Of a stretch of 64,000 nt of DNA, positions 30,358 to 40,858 are shown one piece after another. Each line of letters begins with the position of its first letter. The stretch's first letter is position 1. The stretch covers positions 1-64,000 of the forward strand of contig JAIVFJ010000128.1 of NCBI GenBank assembly GCA_025765615.1, read 5' to 3'. A program made the position numbers and the translations under genes. Origin of the DNA: Zopfochytrium polystomum. Taxonomy: Eukaryota > Chytridiomycota > Chytridiomycetes > Chytridiales > Chytridiaceae. Below the pieces are notes generated by a model that made no database searches, was not told where the DNA came from, and saw only the letters and a list, made by a program, of their open reading frames with translations.

Positions 30358-31560
30358 TCACGCCACGTACGACGACATGGTCCCCTGCGACTCGGTGTGC
30401 ACCGTCCCGCGGTTATTATCGTACCGTCCATTGTGGCCCCCCCACCTCCGCGCACGACGCTGCTCGTCCACCGCCCGACCGTGCCCCCCCGAATACTCTG
30501 TCGCGCTGCCCGCCGCCGCGACCACCTCGTCTCCCCAACCCCCCCGCCCCTCCAGCATCGTAAGAAGAAGACGCCCCGACCAGCCCCAAACACGACATTG
30601 GGAACGCGCTCGCCTCTTGTGGTCGTGTTATCGTCAAACTGAGCGCGCACTTGCACAACGTCGCCAGGGTACAGGTGGACCTCGTCCGACATGGTCGGGA
30701 TGTCGTGAACAAGACCGGACTTGGCGTCCGTCGCGCCCCTGCCCGCAAACACGCCCGCAGCCGCCGCCGACGCCATTTGCTGCTGCTGCTGCTTCCGGCG
30801 GCAGCCTCCTCGCACCACCACCGCCGCCGCCACCAAGGAGACGTGGCGGCGGCCGTCACCGCCGACGCCGCCGACGGGAACGGGTTCCTCAACACCGGGC
30901 CCGCCAAATCCGCCGACGCGCTACCGGCGACGCGGAACCCCTGCTGTTGCTGCTGCTGCATCGACTGCATCAGCATCTGCTGCAGTTGCGTCTGCTTGAG
31001 GTACCCCGCGGCCGCGGCGTTGAACGCCTTTTGCTCCTGCTGCTGGCGGCGCGCGGCCGCCGCAGCGCTCGAGCGCCGGCGGAGGCAAATGACCAGGACA
31101 AAGATCAGCAGCAGCAAAATGACGGCGGCCGCGACCACGACGCCGAGAAACACGGGGAGAGAGAGGCGCAGCTTTTTACTGTTGTTATTGTCATTGCCGC
31201 CTCCGCCGTCCGGGGCCGGCCGTTCGTCGCCGTGCCCGTTCCGTTGTGGTGGTGGTAGTGGTCGCTGTGCCGCCACCTGTTCCTGTCGTCAAGGTGGTAG
31301 TGGTCGTGGTGGTGCCGGACGTCAAGCCCGCTTCGATTCCGATCCTCCATCGACCCGGGGTCGGCGACGTTCAACGTCGCTAAAAAAAGGTGTCGACTGC
31401 ACCACAATATCGTTCCTCCTCACCTTGGCCGCGAATGGCGTCTTTGTCATCGCCGCCCGGTGACGCCAGCACCACCGCGCCCGCGACGATTGCCGCCGTC
31501 GCCGTCGGCAATCGGAACCTCCGCCAAGTAAAACGAGCTTGCCGCAAATATTGCCGCCGC
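30358..31560 (-). pseudogene. Membrane protein with Thr-rich ectodomain and SH3 domain, frames broken
   Basis: On the minus strand pieces in changing frames make a coherent protein. First comes a possible exon (RLPTATAAIVAGAVVLASPG) and an intron with a GTGAGG donor. A Thr-rich stretch follows (SGTTTTTTTLTTGTGGGTAT), then one membrane helix (LSLPVFLGVVVAAAVILLLL) followed by RRR. A Gln/Ala-rich cytoplasmic stretch (QTQLQQMLMQSMQQQQQQGF) leads to an SH3-like domain (VHDIPTMSDEVHLYPGDVVQ, then AFPMSCLG) and the C-terminus ESQGTMSSYVA. At least three 1-base shifts are needed, so it is either decayed or affected by errors in GC-rich DNA. Fungal SH3 membrane proteins of this layout usually link the cell surface to cortical complexes. 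Confidence 0.55.
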
Positions 31561-31853
31561 TGCGCGTCTGGACCCGCCCGCGGTGCGCTGAAGCTGGTCC
31601 TGCTGACGACAAGCAGCGGCGACGACGGCGCGATTTCGTCAACGACCCTGATGAATTAAGAAAACTCAGTGACTTGATCATCCAGATCGTTTTGTCTCGC
31701 AAAAAGATGTGCGCCAGAATCGTCACTAATAATTCAAGGAGGTGGGTTGAAGCAATTCAAAAGTATCCGGGTCTGACTCTTTAGGGTGAAGGACTGCCAA
31801 GCGACGTCCAGGCCCAGGAAAGAAGTCCTCCCAACAAGATTCCTCATCGTCTT

Positions 31854-32317
31854 CCTGTCTCTCAGCCCACCAGCTGTGCTGTGCTGCTGGCCCAGTTGAG
31901 GGGGATACCCTTGGGTGTGGCAGAGGATTTGTGAGTGACCGCCAGGGACAGACAATTGTACATCTGTCTCTGTACCTATGGGAGGTGGAGCAGTTGTCTA
32001 CAAAGGAGGTGGGGAGGCGGGAAGTGTCTGTCCTGTTCCCAGCTCGAGTCAGGGGAATGCTGCCTGTCAGGACTCAGACCCTCTTGCCCTACCTCACCAA
32101 GTCAACTTTAGCAGGAGGAAGCAGCTTTGCCGAGGAAATTTGGATTGACTACAACAGACAGGGTCAAAAACAATCTACTAGTCTAGGCAGACAACAAAGG
32201 ACAAAATTCAAATTAAGAAACAACACATAGACAAATGGAGCAGACACAGAAAGTGTACTATTTGTTCATAGTCCAGACCATTTGAGTACTACTACAGTCA
32301 CAGTAGCACACTGGTCA
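31854..32317 (+). repeat. LINE-derived repeat, copy 2
   Basis: This is the inverted partner of 22513-22971, with the same 99-codon frame at 31931-32230. No LINE RT precedes it here, so it is an isolated fragment. The 290 bp before it (31561-31853) hold nothing I can identify. Confidence 0.7.
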
Positions 32318-32529
32318 CGCAAGCCAGTTGACGTGCATGAAGAAATAGGAAAAGTGATTGTTGGTGCAAATTTCAGACCCTGTCCATCCCACAATCAACC
32401 CACCTCTGCAGTATTTCACCGGGCGCACCCCATGGATCCTTACTCAGATGCCTGCTTGAGAAGCAGGAAATGTAAAGCCACCTCTGAATCAGTCTCATCT
32501 GGACCTGTTGCATGCACTCTCTGGCATAG

Positions 32530-32815
32530 TGTCAGGAACAGGGCAGGGCAGGACAAGGCAGACAAGGAACTGAGAGGAGTGATGATTGTATTGGAAACAA
32601 TAATTCACTTGAGGGATGGGACAGGTCCCCCATCCCCTTTTATACTTTTTGAGAGTCTTCCTTGTCAAGACCCAAAGAAAGTTCCAGAAAGAGCAATTAG
32701 TAATACCATGATACCAATTATACCAATGACAACAAGACAAGTCAGGAAAGCAAAGAAGGTTCATGAAGGAATGTTCTAGAAGGTTCCAGAGGTTTCCAGA
32801 GGGTGATTCATAACA
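32530..32815 (-). repeat. Solo LTR of element A, minus orientation
   Basis: The ends are TGTCAGGAAC and GATTCATAACA, the reverse complement of the element A LTR. At 286 bp it is shorter than the 308-bp LTR because part of the heat-shock-element array is lost. The flanks are CATAG and GGCAC, which do not match each other. Confidence 0.88.
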
Positions 32816-32952
32816 GGCACTACGATTGTGCTGGTCAACCTGCCACCCACACAACTTTATGCGCTACTAAGGCAATAACTGCGACAGAGGAGTCAAGCAA
32901 GCTGGTTTTGCAACACTCGGAGCTCGACCAACAAGGAACTGCTTTCCTTCTT

Positions 32953-33034
32953 CGACAACAGCAGGACTCAAACCTGCGCACGGAACCCGTAACAGATTTC
33001 TAGTCTGTCGCCTCAACCGCTCGGCCACGTTGTT
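32953..33034 (-). tRNA. tRNA-Ser(AGA)
   Basis: An 82-nt class II tRNA. The acceptor AACAACG pairs with TGTTGTC except for the first position; discriminator G. The D arm is TGGCCGAGCGGTTGAGGCG. The anticodon stem is ACAGA/TCTGT with loop CTAGAAA, so the anticodon is AGA. The variable arm is TACGGGTTCCGTGC and the T arm GCAGG TTTGAGT CCTGC. It closely resembles fungal tRNA-Ser(AGA). The first-pair mismatch is the only irregularity. Confidence 0.85.
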
Positions 33035-33584
33035 TGTCCCACCTGTCCTATGGGCCACTTTCAGTTGGTACTTACAAGAGCCACTTGCACGCAGCTCCAA
33101 AACTGGATGTGCAGCAGCAGCCTGATATTGCACTGAACCACAGACAACTTCAGTCCCTGGCTTTGGCTTGCCAATGGCCCAACACAAAATTTGAATCATT
33201 CAAAAAGGTGTTTCTCCTGGTTTGTTCTCATGAAAAGAAATGGTGCCAATTTGGAAAGCACCAGCTTGCCTGAATGTGTTTGTGCTTTTTGTCAGTTTGG
33301 GAATTTTAAGTGGCAGAGGGGAAAGGGGTGTCCAAAAATTTGAGCCCATAGAGAGCATCCCTGTCAGCTCAAGGAGGATTTCTGTTGCCGCATCACTTCT
33401 GCTTTGTCATTGCATTTGCCACAACACCATTGCATCCTGCTAGATTGCTGCCACACACAGTGCTGCTTCCTCCCACCCAGCCGTCAAGCTCCACACTTTG
33501 TCTCGACCTGTTCTCCAGAGGGATTGTCCTGGAGCGCCACGCTCCATGGTCTGCCAGGAGAAGTAGGAGATTATCACACCTATG

Positions 33585-33937
33585 TGTTATGAATCACCCT
33601 CTGGAAACCTCTGGAACCTTCTAGAACATTCCTTCATGGAACCTTCTGGAACCTTCTGGAACCTTCTAGAGCATTCCTTCATGGAACCTTGTGGAACCTT
33701 CTGGAACCTTCTTTGCTTTCCTGACTTGTCTTGTTGTCATTGGTATCATTGGTATCATTGTATTACTAATTGCTCTTTCTGGAACTTTCTTGGAGTCTTG
33801 ACAAGGAACACTCTCAAAAGGTATAAAAGGGGGATGGGGGACCTGTCCCATCCCTCAAGTGAATTATTGTTTCCAATACAATCATCACTCCTCTCAGTTC
33901 CTTGTCTGCCTTGTCCTGCCCTGCCCTGTTCCTGACA
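33585..33937 (+). repeat. Solo LTR of element A, plus orientation
   Basis: It is 353 bp, identical in layout to 3271-3578 but with an extra 45 bp. The extra sequence is exactly nine more 5-bp units of the heat-shock-element array. TATA box and ends are intact. The flanks are CTATG and ACTTG, so there is no direct target duplicate. Confidence 0.9.
33603..33712 (+). promoter_or_regulatory. Expanded heat-shock-element array (22 units)
   Basis: Twenty-two in-phase pentamers, most of them perfect nGAAn or complement, compared with thirteen in the 3' LTR of element A. The expansion duplicates the segment from GGAACCTTC to TTCCTTCAT. Confidence 0.7.
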
Positions 33938-34073
33938 ACTTGGGGCTGTGGGACAATCTGCCACCCACCTGGAGGATCTCCACCGGCTCGCTGCCAGCCA
34001 CTAGGGTTTCAAATTGATACTATAGCCCAAAATATCGCGATACTTTTACTAATTAAATATCATGACATATATC
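33938..34073. repeat. Dispersed repeat, copy 2
   Basis: It is homologous to 21112-21250 and starts exactly where the solo LTR ends, so the LTR inserted in or recombined into this repeat. Confidence 0.7.
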
Positions 34074-34390
34074 TGTTGAAGTTGCAGTGCAGAAGGCAAC
34101 GTTGTGAAGAAGGTGGAAGGGTCGAGGAACCGAGGCTTGAATTGAGAGCTTGTTCAAGTGAGCGATTGTAGCAAGCGACCAAGGGCAAGTGGGTAAAGAG
34201 AGCTTGTTTTAGACAGGGACTGGCAAATTGGAGTGAGAGTGCAATTTTTTCAATTGGAAAACTCTGCCCAATTTATACTCCTGCAGGGAGGTTGACCAGT
34301 TTTCCTGTTTGCCCATCTGAACAAGTTGCAAACTTCTTCAGACAGGACTTTGCTCTGGGGAGGTGTTGTAAACACCTTCCCACAGAGGGA
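34074..34390 (-). repeat. Partial LTR of the copia-like element C
   Basis: It matches 54698-55029 over about 317 bp. It retains the TTCAACA end (TGTTGAA on the plus strand) but lacks the tandem hairpin part of the full LTR. No gag follows. Confidence 0.75.
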
Positions 34391-35852
34391 GGGCGCTTGT
34401 AAAACCCCAGCCAACTACTGACCCATGAGATTAGAAATGTCATAGGCCACCCAAAGCTTTTGGGTTGCATTTACACCCCTAGCAGGCACCAAATGCCACT
34501 GCCGCAATACGGATCCTCACACTGGCTGCCAGCAACTGGCAAACCACAGGTTTTGTTTGCTGGTTGTATTGCAGTCATTTCTAAGGATCTAAATCAATAG
34601 AATATAGTGACATTTGGACCCATATTGGTGTTGTATGGCTTGGTCCAGTGGCTATTTACCTGGCTATTTACCTGGCTATTTACCTGGCTATCTATATTGA
34701 TATCAGGTTGTAGATTTGATTTCCTCCAGAACAAATGAAAGTAGACTTGATGCCAATAAATACCAGAGTTTTGCTATTGTCACCTGGGAGAGTCTCTGCA
34801 GTTTTTTCACACATTGCTATCACATAAGGATTTTTGTGATGTGATCTATGCGATATTTCTTGGGTATCAGGATATCAATTTCAATCCTTAGTTACTTCCA
34901 GCAGCCTCCAATTATTGGAGAACAACCATGCACCTGTGGCAAAGTTCATTGGCAAAGTCCAAATTCAGGTTTTGTTCAAGTTGAGATCAAGTTCATTTCA
35001 AGCTCATGTCATTTCTCTCCAACAATGAAAAACGCAATGCTCTCAGCTGATTGGTGTTGTTGTTCTGGTGTAGTTAATCCAGAGATTGTGTGTTACAGTC
35101 TGGTGGAAGTTGGTGCACCTGAGGCAAATCTGTGAAGGACATTGAAAATGTAATGCACAACAATATAAATCATTGATGACTGGGCCTAGTGAGGGTGGGG
35201 GTAGGGTGCGTGTGTCTGATGGTGGGGGTGGCGCATAACTCTGTTGCTGATACCAATCAGCAACACCCATTTGTTTCAATGGATAATTGCCCATTCAAGC
35301 ATGCTTGCTTGGGCCAGAATGAAAAACAACTGTGACATCAGTGACAAACTGACTGGTGCATTGCGCACAATACCAAAAGAGCAGATGATGTTGCCTGGAT
35401 GTGAGAAAGCAACCTTGACTGTGACATCTTCCAACAGGCTGTTGGATTCTGGCAAGATGAAAAATATAGTGTGTTTGTCAAGGTTGTCTTTAGTGTCTCT
35501 GACCACCTACTTTAATTGACTAAAAGAGAGGAACAAATTTGTGGAAAACTTCAAATTGGTGTTCTGAAGCCTGACTCAATTGATTTCAGCTATATGAGCG
35601 AGCTCCAAGGAAAACGAAAAAAAAAGCCTGGAAAAGAAACTAAGAGTCTTTTTTCAAAAGGCTCCGACTGTTATCTGACTTTCTTGAAAATCCCAATGCT
35701 TTAAGACCAATTTTGGGGGCATTCTCACATCACGCCCACCCAACCGTAACCCTAATCCAAGTGATCCTTGCGACCCTGTGAAGCTGAAAGGCATCACAAC
35801 CACAACCTCCAAAGTCTCATAACAAAACCACACTTTCTGTAAAAAAACACAA
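34391..35852. other. No gene seen; minisatellite and duplication border
   Basis: A 12-bp minisatellite TGGCTATTTACC is repeated about 3.6 times at 34649-34692. At 35640-35700 a short LINE remnant matches 24000-24060, and from about 35690 the sequence becomes alignable with the 3' flank of receptor copy 1. A telomere-like TAACCCTAA is at 35743. Otherwise there is no coding signal. Confidence 0.5.
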
Positions 35853-38800
35853 TTAAAACTGAATGACAGAAGAAAAGCCATTGCCAAGAAGAAGAATTGA
35901 ATGTTTGGTGAGGAGTTGCTTGTCACCTCGAAATTCGGGAGGTAGCCAGCAAAAGACTTTGGTGCTTGTGGACGAGAACCAAACGCCATTTATCATAACA
36001 AACACAGGAGCAGTTTGGCAATAATGCAGTTTCTTCCCTGACACATCACGAAAACAAAAACTCGATTTCTGGATGCAAGAAATGGTTTCAGAAAGTCCAG
36101 CACTCTCTTGTATTTGGATTCCAGTTGCAAGGTTGATGCAAATTCCTTTCCCATTCTGGTCCCTCAAAACAACAGACTGCCCATCAGCACTGAATCCGTA
36201 AGATACTCTGAAAGAGAAACCATCAAGCTTGTGCATCAACTGCCAGTGGGCTTTCGTTGACTTCTTAAACGAGCTTAAATAATCTCCGCCAGTGGATGAA
36301 TTCCAAATACTGACAGTCTTGTCTCCACTTCCAGCCACAACAAACTGCCCATCAGGACTGAATGCTGCAGATTTGACCACACCATTGTCTCCCACCAGCT
36401 TGTGCATCTCCTGGCCAGAAGATGCATTCCAAATCCTGACTGTCTTGTCGCTACTGCCAGACACAACAAACTGTCCATCAGGACTGAATGCTGCAGAGTT
36501 GACCCGTTTGTTATGTCCCACCAGCTTGTGCATTTTCTGGCCAGTAGCCGCATTCCAAATCCTAACTGTCTCGTCATTACTTCCAGACACAACAAACTGT
36601 CCATCAGGACTGAATGCTGCAGAGGTGACAAAAGAAGAGTGTCCCACCAGCTTATGCATCTCCTGGCCAGTGGATGCAGTCCAAATCCTGACTGTATTGT
36701 CATTACTTCCAGACACAACAAACTGTCCATCGCGACTGAATGATGCAGAAGTGACCCAATCAGTGTGTCCAACCTCCTCATGCATCTCCTTGTCAGGAGA
36801 TGCATTCCAAATCCTGACTGTCTTGTCATAACTTCCAGACAGAACAAGCTGCCCATCAGGACTGAATGCTGCAGAGGAGACCGAATTGGTGTGTCCCACC
36901 AGCTTGTGCATCTCCTGGCCAGTGTATGCATTCCAAATCCGGACTGTCTTGTCCCAACCTCCAGACACAACAAACTGCCCATCAGGACTGAATGCTGCAG
37001 AAATGACCTGTTCGGTGTGTCCCTCCAGCTTGTGCATCGCCTCGCCAGTGGATGCATTCCAAATACTGACTGTCCCGTCTCCATTTCCAGTCACAATAAA
37101 CTGTCCATCAGGACTGAATGCTCCAGATTTGACCACATCGTTGTGTCCCACCAGCTTGTGCATCTCCTGGCCAGTGGATGCATTCCAGATCCTAACTGTC
37201 TCGTCATTACTTCCAGACACAACAAACTGTCCATCACGACTGAATGCTGCAAAGTTGACCCAATCAGTGTGTCCCACCAGCTTGTGCATCTCCTTGCTAG
37301 TGGATGCATTCCAAATCCTGACTGTGTTGTCCCAACTTCCAGACACAACAAACTGCCCATCAGGACTGAATGCAGCAGAGGAGACTGGATAGGTGTGTCC
37401 CACCAGCTTGTGCATCTCCTGGCCAGTAGATGCATTCCAAATCCGGACTATTGCGTCTCCACCTCCAGACACAACAAACTGCCCATCAGGACTGAATGCT
37501 GCAGAGGTGAGCGAATCAGTGTGTCCCACCAGCTTGTGCATTTCCTGGCTTGTGGATACATTCCAAATCCTGACTGTCTTGTCCCAACCTCCAGACACAA
37601 CAAAGTGCCCATCAGGACTGAATGCTGCACATGAGACAGATCGAGAGTGTCCCTCCAGAACATTCATGCAAGCAGGCCAGACTGTTGGCTGCCCCTTCAC
37701 AACTCTTGGGAATGACAAATCAGGTGGCAGCTTCTCCACAAATTTTTGTGAAATTCAGAACCACTTGGAGAGAATGGAACAGCAGTGAAATAAACTTGCA
37801 ATGCTGATGCCTTTAGTGGAATGAGAAACTTTTGCAAAACTCTTTTCATGTCTGTCATCAACGTTTCCAAGCTTTCTTTTCCAGAACCATTCAGCAAAGT
37901 CTGAAGTTTCGTCATGGCAGGAATCACCAGATTGAGTGAGTCCAACAAGCTGCAGGCCTCCAGGAAGTGGTGTCCGTGATTTTCAAGAAAATCTTGCAAC
38001 TCCGCCAAGAGACTGTTTGAGGTTGTCTGATTCTCCACTGAAAATATCTTTGGGGAGCGTTCCCTTGAGGCATAAAAGAAGTGCTCCCAGAAGTGCTTCA
38101 CTGCATATCTGACATGCTCAGGGATCCCTTTTGCAACTTTTTCATTGAAATCAGAGACCTCGGTGTGAAACTCGTCAAAGGGCAGATCACACATATTGAA
38201 CTTTAGGTGCTTTTTCAGTGCACTGATGCACAGACTCGCAAATTGTGTGTGTCCATCATTCAACTCAATCCTGACAGAGAGCCCACATTGGGATGGGTCA
38301 GTCAGGTAATCCTTCACAGACTTGTGGAAAATCCTGATCTTCTTTGAGGAGCCATCAAGCACAAGGATGGGATCAAGCGCGCGGATGCATCTCTTCACAT
38401 TTCCAGGGCTCTCCCCATCCAGCAGTGACACCATGGCTGCTGCAGTCAGTGGTTCATACGCAAGGACAATGATGGACAGCACAGTCTGAAGCAAGGACTC
38501 CAACTGGCTCAACTTGGCCGATTTCAAAATGCCAGCAAAGATCCTGTCATACATCTTATCAATGTGGCCATTCATCTTGCCTCCCTCTGGCAGAGAATTT
38601 ATTTCATCAAGAGTAATGACCTCAGCATTGGAGTCCCTCAGGTAGTTGCAAGCATTGACAAGCCAGAGAAAAATCCCAGATGACTTTGACACGAGAGTCT
38701 TGGATCCATCATCCACCACAGATTCCTCAGCATTCAATGTTATCAGGCAATTCCGCGTGTACTCAATCAGATCCTTATTGTTGTCTTCAGCAGTTGGCTC

Positions 38801-40858
38801 AATTTCAGTGACAGGAATCGTCTCAAAGGCCTTTGAAATGTCTTCTTCAGGGCGTCCAGTCACCAGCAACTTCACATTGGGTGGAAGTAGTCTGTTCAAC
38901 TCCTGAAACACTGCCAGAATTTCAACTCGCTTTCCAATGGCACTGCACTCATCCAAGGCATCCACAACCAGTACCACAGGGTCATTCAGCTTCTTGGCAT
39001 CAACAACACTCTTCAATGGCTCAACAAGTAGCAGATTCATCATCTCAAACACAGATCTGGACAGAATATCTGGATTGTCTTGCTTGACTTGAAGCAGAAT
39101 CTCTCCAAAGTGGATACTGACCTTTGCAAGGCCAAACACCATGGTCAGCACCAGATTGTGTGCACTGTTTCGATGATTGTCGTCATGCTTGCAGAAGAAC
39201 AAGCCACCAAGCATGCCAGAAGCCTCAAGCTCTCTGGAGACCATGGCAGCCATCACAGATTTGCCAACTCCAGCCACACCTTTCAACCACATCACCCTCT
39301 TGGTGCTGGCTGTGGACGGATCTGATGGAGACAGGAACTCAAATACTTTTCTGAGAAACCACTGCCTGGATCCTGAAAGCACATCCTTCAGGAGAGCCTG
39401 CCTCTCATCATCCATGAGCTCAGACAGGGGAGTCAGCCACTTTTCCAATCCATTCAATTCAGATCTGGAGAGCGAAATTTCTCTACTTGGGTTGGGTGTC
39501 TTCTGCTCAGCCTTCCTGCGACTGTACACTCCTCTTGCAGCTGTGACAATCCTGTAGTGATACAAGCTTAGTGTGAGAGAGGCGCTTATGAAAGGTGCAT
39601 ACTTTGGGACATCACTGTCTGGATAGGCAAAGCAACCATTCAGTTCCAGCACCATCCTCACAGTATCAGAGACATTGTGGCGGCGAGGGCTCAGAAGATG
39701 TGCATGAGGCAAGTCAGGAAACTTGGCATCAAAAGTGCTGAATTTTTTTATCAACAACTCCTTAGTCCCATCTTCGAGAGTGGCAGACACCTGCCCTGCA
39801 AGAAAAACAGGCAGGATGTCAATGCCTCTCTCTTCCTTCATCTGAAGTGCAAGTTCCCACTAATAATCACTTTAAGCATCTCAAAGTCAACTCAAAGAGA
39901 TCACCTCCAACAAGCAATTGTCAGGCTTTGTGTGAGCCTCATGCATCTGCTTCATGCTTGCATCAGAGCAAAGCAGGATTATGACTGAAGAATGGAACAA
40001 GCCAGACATGGAGTTGATGTCCCACTTCTGGCCATAAGCAAGGCACTTTGCGTCCCAAAAAGCATGTCGACCAGCCATTTTGGTTTCTTCTGGAAGAATG
40101 TTGCCAGTGTAAGAGTTCACCAAAGCTAAAGCAATTTCATGGAAGAGAAATCCTGCAACAACTTTCTCTGACACCTGGCGGTAGCTGTTCAAGCGTCAGA
40201 TTCTGTGGTAACACAATCACCCAACACAGACCTAATAAAGAAAGGATGCTTTTGAACACTGGTCTCACATTTCCAATCAGCTGGAATCAACCCCATCCAC
40301 TTATCTGATGGAGAATTTGAAACAACAAGGGTAAGTCTCTGATGATCATTCCTAAACTTCACAACTCACCCTTGTTGTGCACCAGGCTCTCATCAAAGCA
40401 ATCACCGTTAGCTGCAGCAGTAGTAGTTGTGCCAGCTCCAGATGCAGTGGGAGCAGCATGGGTTACTCCAGGAGAGTGAGCAACTGGAACAGTACTATTC
40501 CCACCACCACCAGTAGCAGCAGTGGTTGTGCTTGCTCCAGATGATGCAGTTGGAGCAGTTTTGGTTGCTCCAGAAGAGTTTGAAACTGGCACAGCAAGCA
40601 CCTTGAAAATTTTCAGAAAGAAATGAAAAAGCAGAGCAACTGATGAGAAGCAAACTTACTTTCCACTTGAAGTTCTGAGAAAGAAGGCTTACCAGTTGCA
40701 GAGTCCACGTACACCAATTCAATAGGACCAGTAATATTCCAGCGTGAAGCCACAAGCTGGTGCAGATCGACAAAGCCAGTGCTGGCAGGAACTTCAATCT
40801 TCCTTCCAGTATTGCCAAGCTCAAAAACCACAGTCCAGGAATTCACTTGGCTCGCCAT
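35853..40858 (-). pseudogene. TIR-NACHT-WD40 receptor, copy 2, two lesions
   Basis: The inferred exons are 40858-40660, 40601-40370, 40304-40232, 40184-39905 and 39859-35853. Exons two to four are exactly as long as in copy 1. The TIR-like part reads FLISYR, FWDAKCLAYGQKWDI and LLEWELALQMKEERG. The NACHT has GVAGVGKS and VVLVVDALDEC. The WD region has eleven repeats against nine. Two defects break it: a 35-bp deletion at the end of exon 1, and a missing A near 37742 that splits NACHT from WD40. Adding 36 bases back to the count would give a length divisible by three, so no other indel is present. The fifth intron of copy 1 is absent here. The 1-base gap could be a base-calling error; the 35-bp one is unlikely to be. 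Confidence 0.82.

Noticed and set aside
30377..31258. Long plus-strand Arg/Pro-rich frames
   Set aside because: Antisense to the membrane-SH3 gene, which has recognisable domains on the minus strand.
36290..37790. Regular DNA repeats that look array-like or CRISPR-like
   Set aside because: The period is 126 bp and each unit encodes one WD40 repeat; there are no short direct repeats with unique spacers.
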